Assembly (NCBI GenBank): GCA_025356595.1
Contig: JANXSQ010000153.1
Span: forward strand, 1 to 44,675
DNA: 44,675 nucleotides
DNA from: Janthinobacterium sp.
GTDB lineage: Bacteria; Pseudomonadota; Gammaproteobacteria; Burkholderiales; Burkholderiaceae_D
Direction of reading: 5' to 3'
Shown here piece after piece: positions 43,096-44,675 of this stretch. The notes under the pieces are model-generated. The model was given only the letters and a program-made list of their open reading frames with translations, searched no databases and was not told the origin of the DNA. Every line of letters starts with the position of its first letter. The stretch's first letter is position 1. Position numbers and translations under genes: made by a program.

Positions 43096-43797
43096 ATGTC
43101 CACAATCGACCAGAACTTGCAAGCAGTCCATCACAGTATCGCCGCCGCCGCCGCCGAGGCGGGCCGCCCCGCCGCCGGCGTCGCGCTGCTGGCCGTGTCG
43201 AAGACCTTCGGCGCCGACGCCGTGCTGGAGGCGGCCGCGGCCGGCCAGCGCGCCTTCGGCGAAAACTATCTGCAGGAGGGGGTCGAGAAGATCGCCGCGG
43301 TCGCCGCCGCGCGCCCGGAGCTGAAGTTGGAGTGGCATTTCATCGGCCCGATCCAGAGCAACAAGACGCGCCCGATCGCCGAACATTTCGACTGGGTGCA
43401 CACGGTCGAGCGCGAAAAAATCGCCCAGCGCCTGTCGGAGCAGCGTCCGGCCGGGCTGGCGCCGCTGAACGTCTGCCTGCAGGTGAACATCAGCGGCGAG
43501 GCGAGCAAGAGCGGCGTCGCGCCCGAGCAGTTGCGCGCGCTGGCGCTGCGGGTCGCCGCGCTGCCGAACCTGCGCCTGCGCGGCCTGATGGCCATCCCCG
43601 AGCCGGAGGAGGTTTTCGCGCGCCAGCGCGCCGCCTTCGCCCGCCTGCGCCTCCTGTACGAGGACTTGCGCGCCGCCGGCCTGGCGCTCGACACCCTGTC
43701 GATGGGCATGTCGGCCGACCTGCGCGCGGCCGTCGTCGAGGGCGCCAGCATCGTGCGCGTCGGCAGCGCCATTTTTGGATCACGGAATTACCACTGA
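43096..43797 (+). CDS. yggS: PLP homeostasis protein, YggS/PROSC family
   Basis: A 233-residue alanine-racemase-fold PLP-binding protein that buffers pyridoxal phosphate and affects amino-acid metabolism. LLAVSKTFGADAV carries the PLP lysine near residue 36; FGENYLQEG, EWHFIGPIQSNK and LSMGMSADLRAAV are family signatures. Two in-frame ATG codons (43090 and 43096) are possible and neither has a clear ribosome-binding site. proC follows after 13 bases, a common pairing. Confidence 0.94.
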   Translation: MSTIDQNLQAVHHSIAAAAAEAGRPAAGVALLAVSKTFGADAVLEAAAAGQRAFGENYLQEGVEKIAAVAAARPELKLEWHFIGPIQSNKTRPIAEHFDWVHTVEREKIAQRLSEQRPAGLAPLNVCLQVNISGEASKSGVAPEQLRALALRVAALPNLRLRGLMAIPEPEEVFARQRAAFARLRLLYEDLRAAGLALDTLSMGMSADLRAAVVEGASIVRVGSAIFGSRNYH

Positions 43798-43810
43798 GCG
43801 GAGACGGACA

Positions 43811-44644
43811 ATGAGCGAATTGAAGATAGGTTTTGTGGGCGGCGGCAACATGGCGTCGGCGCTGATCGCCGGCCTGGCCGGCAAGCTGACGGCGGGCGCC
43901 AACATCCACGTGGTCGACCCGAACGGCGCCGCGCTGGATAAATTGCGCGGCGAGTTCGGCGTGACGACGGCGGCGGCGGCCGACGCGGCGCTGGGCGCCT
44001 GCGACGTCGTCGTGCTGGCGGTGAAGCCGCAAAGCATGCGCGAGGTGGCGGCGCAACTGCTGCCCCTGATCGCCGGCGCCAAGGGCCCGCTGGTGTTGTC
44101 GATCGCCGCCGGCATCCGCGCCGTCGACCTGGCGCGCTGGTTGGGCGGTTACGGCGCCATCGTGCGCTGCATGCCGAACACGCCGGCCCTGATCGGCCTG
44201 GGCATCACCGGCATGGTCGCCAGCGCCGGCGTCGACGCGGCGCAGAAAGCGGCGGCCGACGCCATCATGCGCGCCGTCGGCGCCACCGTCTGGCTCGACG
44301 ACGAGGCGCTGATCGACCCGGTCACGGCCGTCTCCGGCAGCGGCCCGGCGTATGTGTTCTATTTCATCGAGGCGATGCAGGAGGCGGCCGCCGAGCTGGG
44401 CCTGACGGCCGAGCAGGGCACGCAACTGGCGCTGGCCACCTTCGTCGGCGCGGCGCAACTGGCGGCGCAGTCGAGCGAGCCGGTGGCGCTGCTGCGCGAG
44501 CGCGTCACCTCCAAGGGCGGCACCACCTACGCGGCCCTGCGCAGCATGGAGGAGAGCGGCGTCAAGGGCGCCATCGTGACGGCGCTGAAGGCGGCCGCGC
44601 AACGCGGCAAGGAAATGGGCGACGAGCTGGGCGCCGCCGAGTGA
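43811..44644 (+). CDS. proC: Pyrroline-5-carboxylate reductase
   Basis: A 277-residue NAD(P)H-dependent enzyme catalysing the last step of proline synthesis. The Rossmann motif GFVGGGNMASALI is at residues 8-20; VLAVKPQ, RCMPNTPALIG and the C-terminal AVSGSGPAYVF and RERVTSKGGTT signatures are intact. The start at 43811 follows a gacgga element; an upstream in-frame start at 43775 would overlap yggS. Complete, ending 31 bases before the window end. Confidence 0.97.
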   Translation: MSELKIGFVGGGNMASALIAGLAGKLTAGANIHVVDPNGAALDKLRGEFGVTTAAAADAALGACDVVVLAVKPQSMREVAAQLLPLIAGAKGPLVLSIAAGIRAVDLARWLGGYGAIVRCMPNTPALIGLGITGMVASAGVDAAQKAAADAIMRAVGATVWLDDEALIDPVTAVSGSGPAYVFYFIEAMQEAAAELGLTAEQGTQLALATFVGAAQLAAQSSEPVALLRERVTSKGGTTYAALRSMEESGVKGAIVTALKAAAQRGKEMGDELGAAE

Positions 44645-44675
44645 AGCCGGGGCCGCGCGCCGGCCCGCGGCCGCG

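Overview
The window is a GC-rich chromosomal segment of about 44.7 kb from a betaproteobacterium. Gene content and synteny fit Burkholderiales, and my best guess is Oxalobacteraceae (Massilia/Duganella/Janthinobacterium-like). Pointers are the polA / DUF2782 / thrB / BPSS1780-type membrane protein block, pilT-pilU beside yggS-proC, glcD-glcE-glcF, and a PEP-CTERM protein. The family assignment is inference from synteny and composition, not a database match. I found no rRNA, tRNA, CRISPR array, transposase or prophage gene.

Layout. 0-4.6 kb: thiamine operon thiC-thiS-thiG-thiD-thiE behind a TPP riboswitch whose expression platform can mask the thiC ribosome-binding site. 4.7-6.5 kb: three receiver-domain proteins without a histidine kinase (one REC-ANTAR, one receiver that seems to lack helix alpha-4, one single-domain REC). 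6.5-8.7 kb: glutathione-dependent formaldehyde dehydrogenase and a PEP-CTERM secreted protein. 8.7-16.3 kb: uvrD, convergent with a thrB operon (DUF2782, thrB, membrane protein), then polA. 16.3-20.2 kb: Tat-exported dienelactone hydrolase-like protein, a ZIP metal transporter with no ordinary start codon, and an ABC-F ATPase preceded by a strong promoter and a 28-codon leader ORF. 20.2-23.1 kb, minus strand: a Rieske oxygenase, an EamA transporter and a mercaptopyruvate sulfurtransferase. 23.5-26.5 kb: xseB-ispA-dxs (exonuclease VII small subunit and isoprenoid precursors). 26.6-31.2 kb: a more accessory stretch with a CPBP membrane protein, two PLP enzymes, a GNAT acetyltransferase and an orphan MbtH-like protein. 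31.2-34.1 kb, minus strand: cobalamin adenosyltransferase, DUF882/MepK-like peptidase and L,D-transpeptidase. 34.2-38 kb: glycolate oxidase glcDEF. 38-40.2 kb: a GGDEF-EAL protein. 40.3-43 kb, minus strand: pilT, pilU and a glutathione peroxidase overlapping pilU. 43.1-44.6 kb: yggS and proC.

How the genes connect. Most are housekeeping. ThiC-ThiE make thiamine phosphate, the precursor of the TPP that Dxs needs, and Dxs and IspA feed isoprenoid synthesis. The most promising unexplained features are regulatory: the leader ORF before the ABC-F gene, where bases inside the small ORF are complementary to the downstream ribosome-binding region; the structured leader and apparent AUC start of the ZIP transporter; the shortened receiver; and the MbtH protein with no NRPS nearby. 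Convergent gene pairs are separated by inverted repeats, two of them perfect palindromes of 40-44 bases. All functional calls come from reading the translated sequence; no database search was run.
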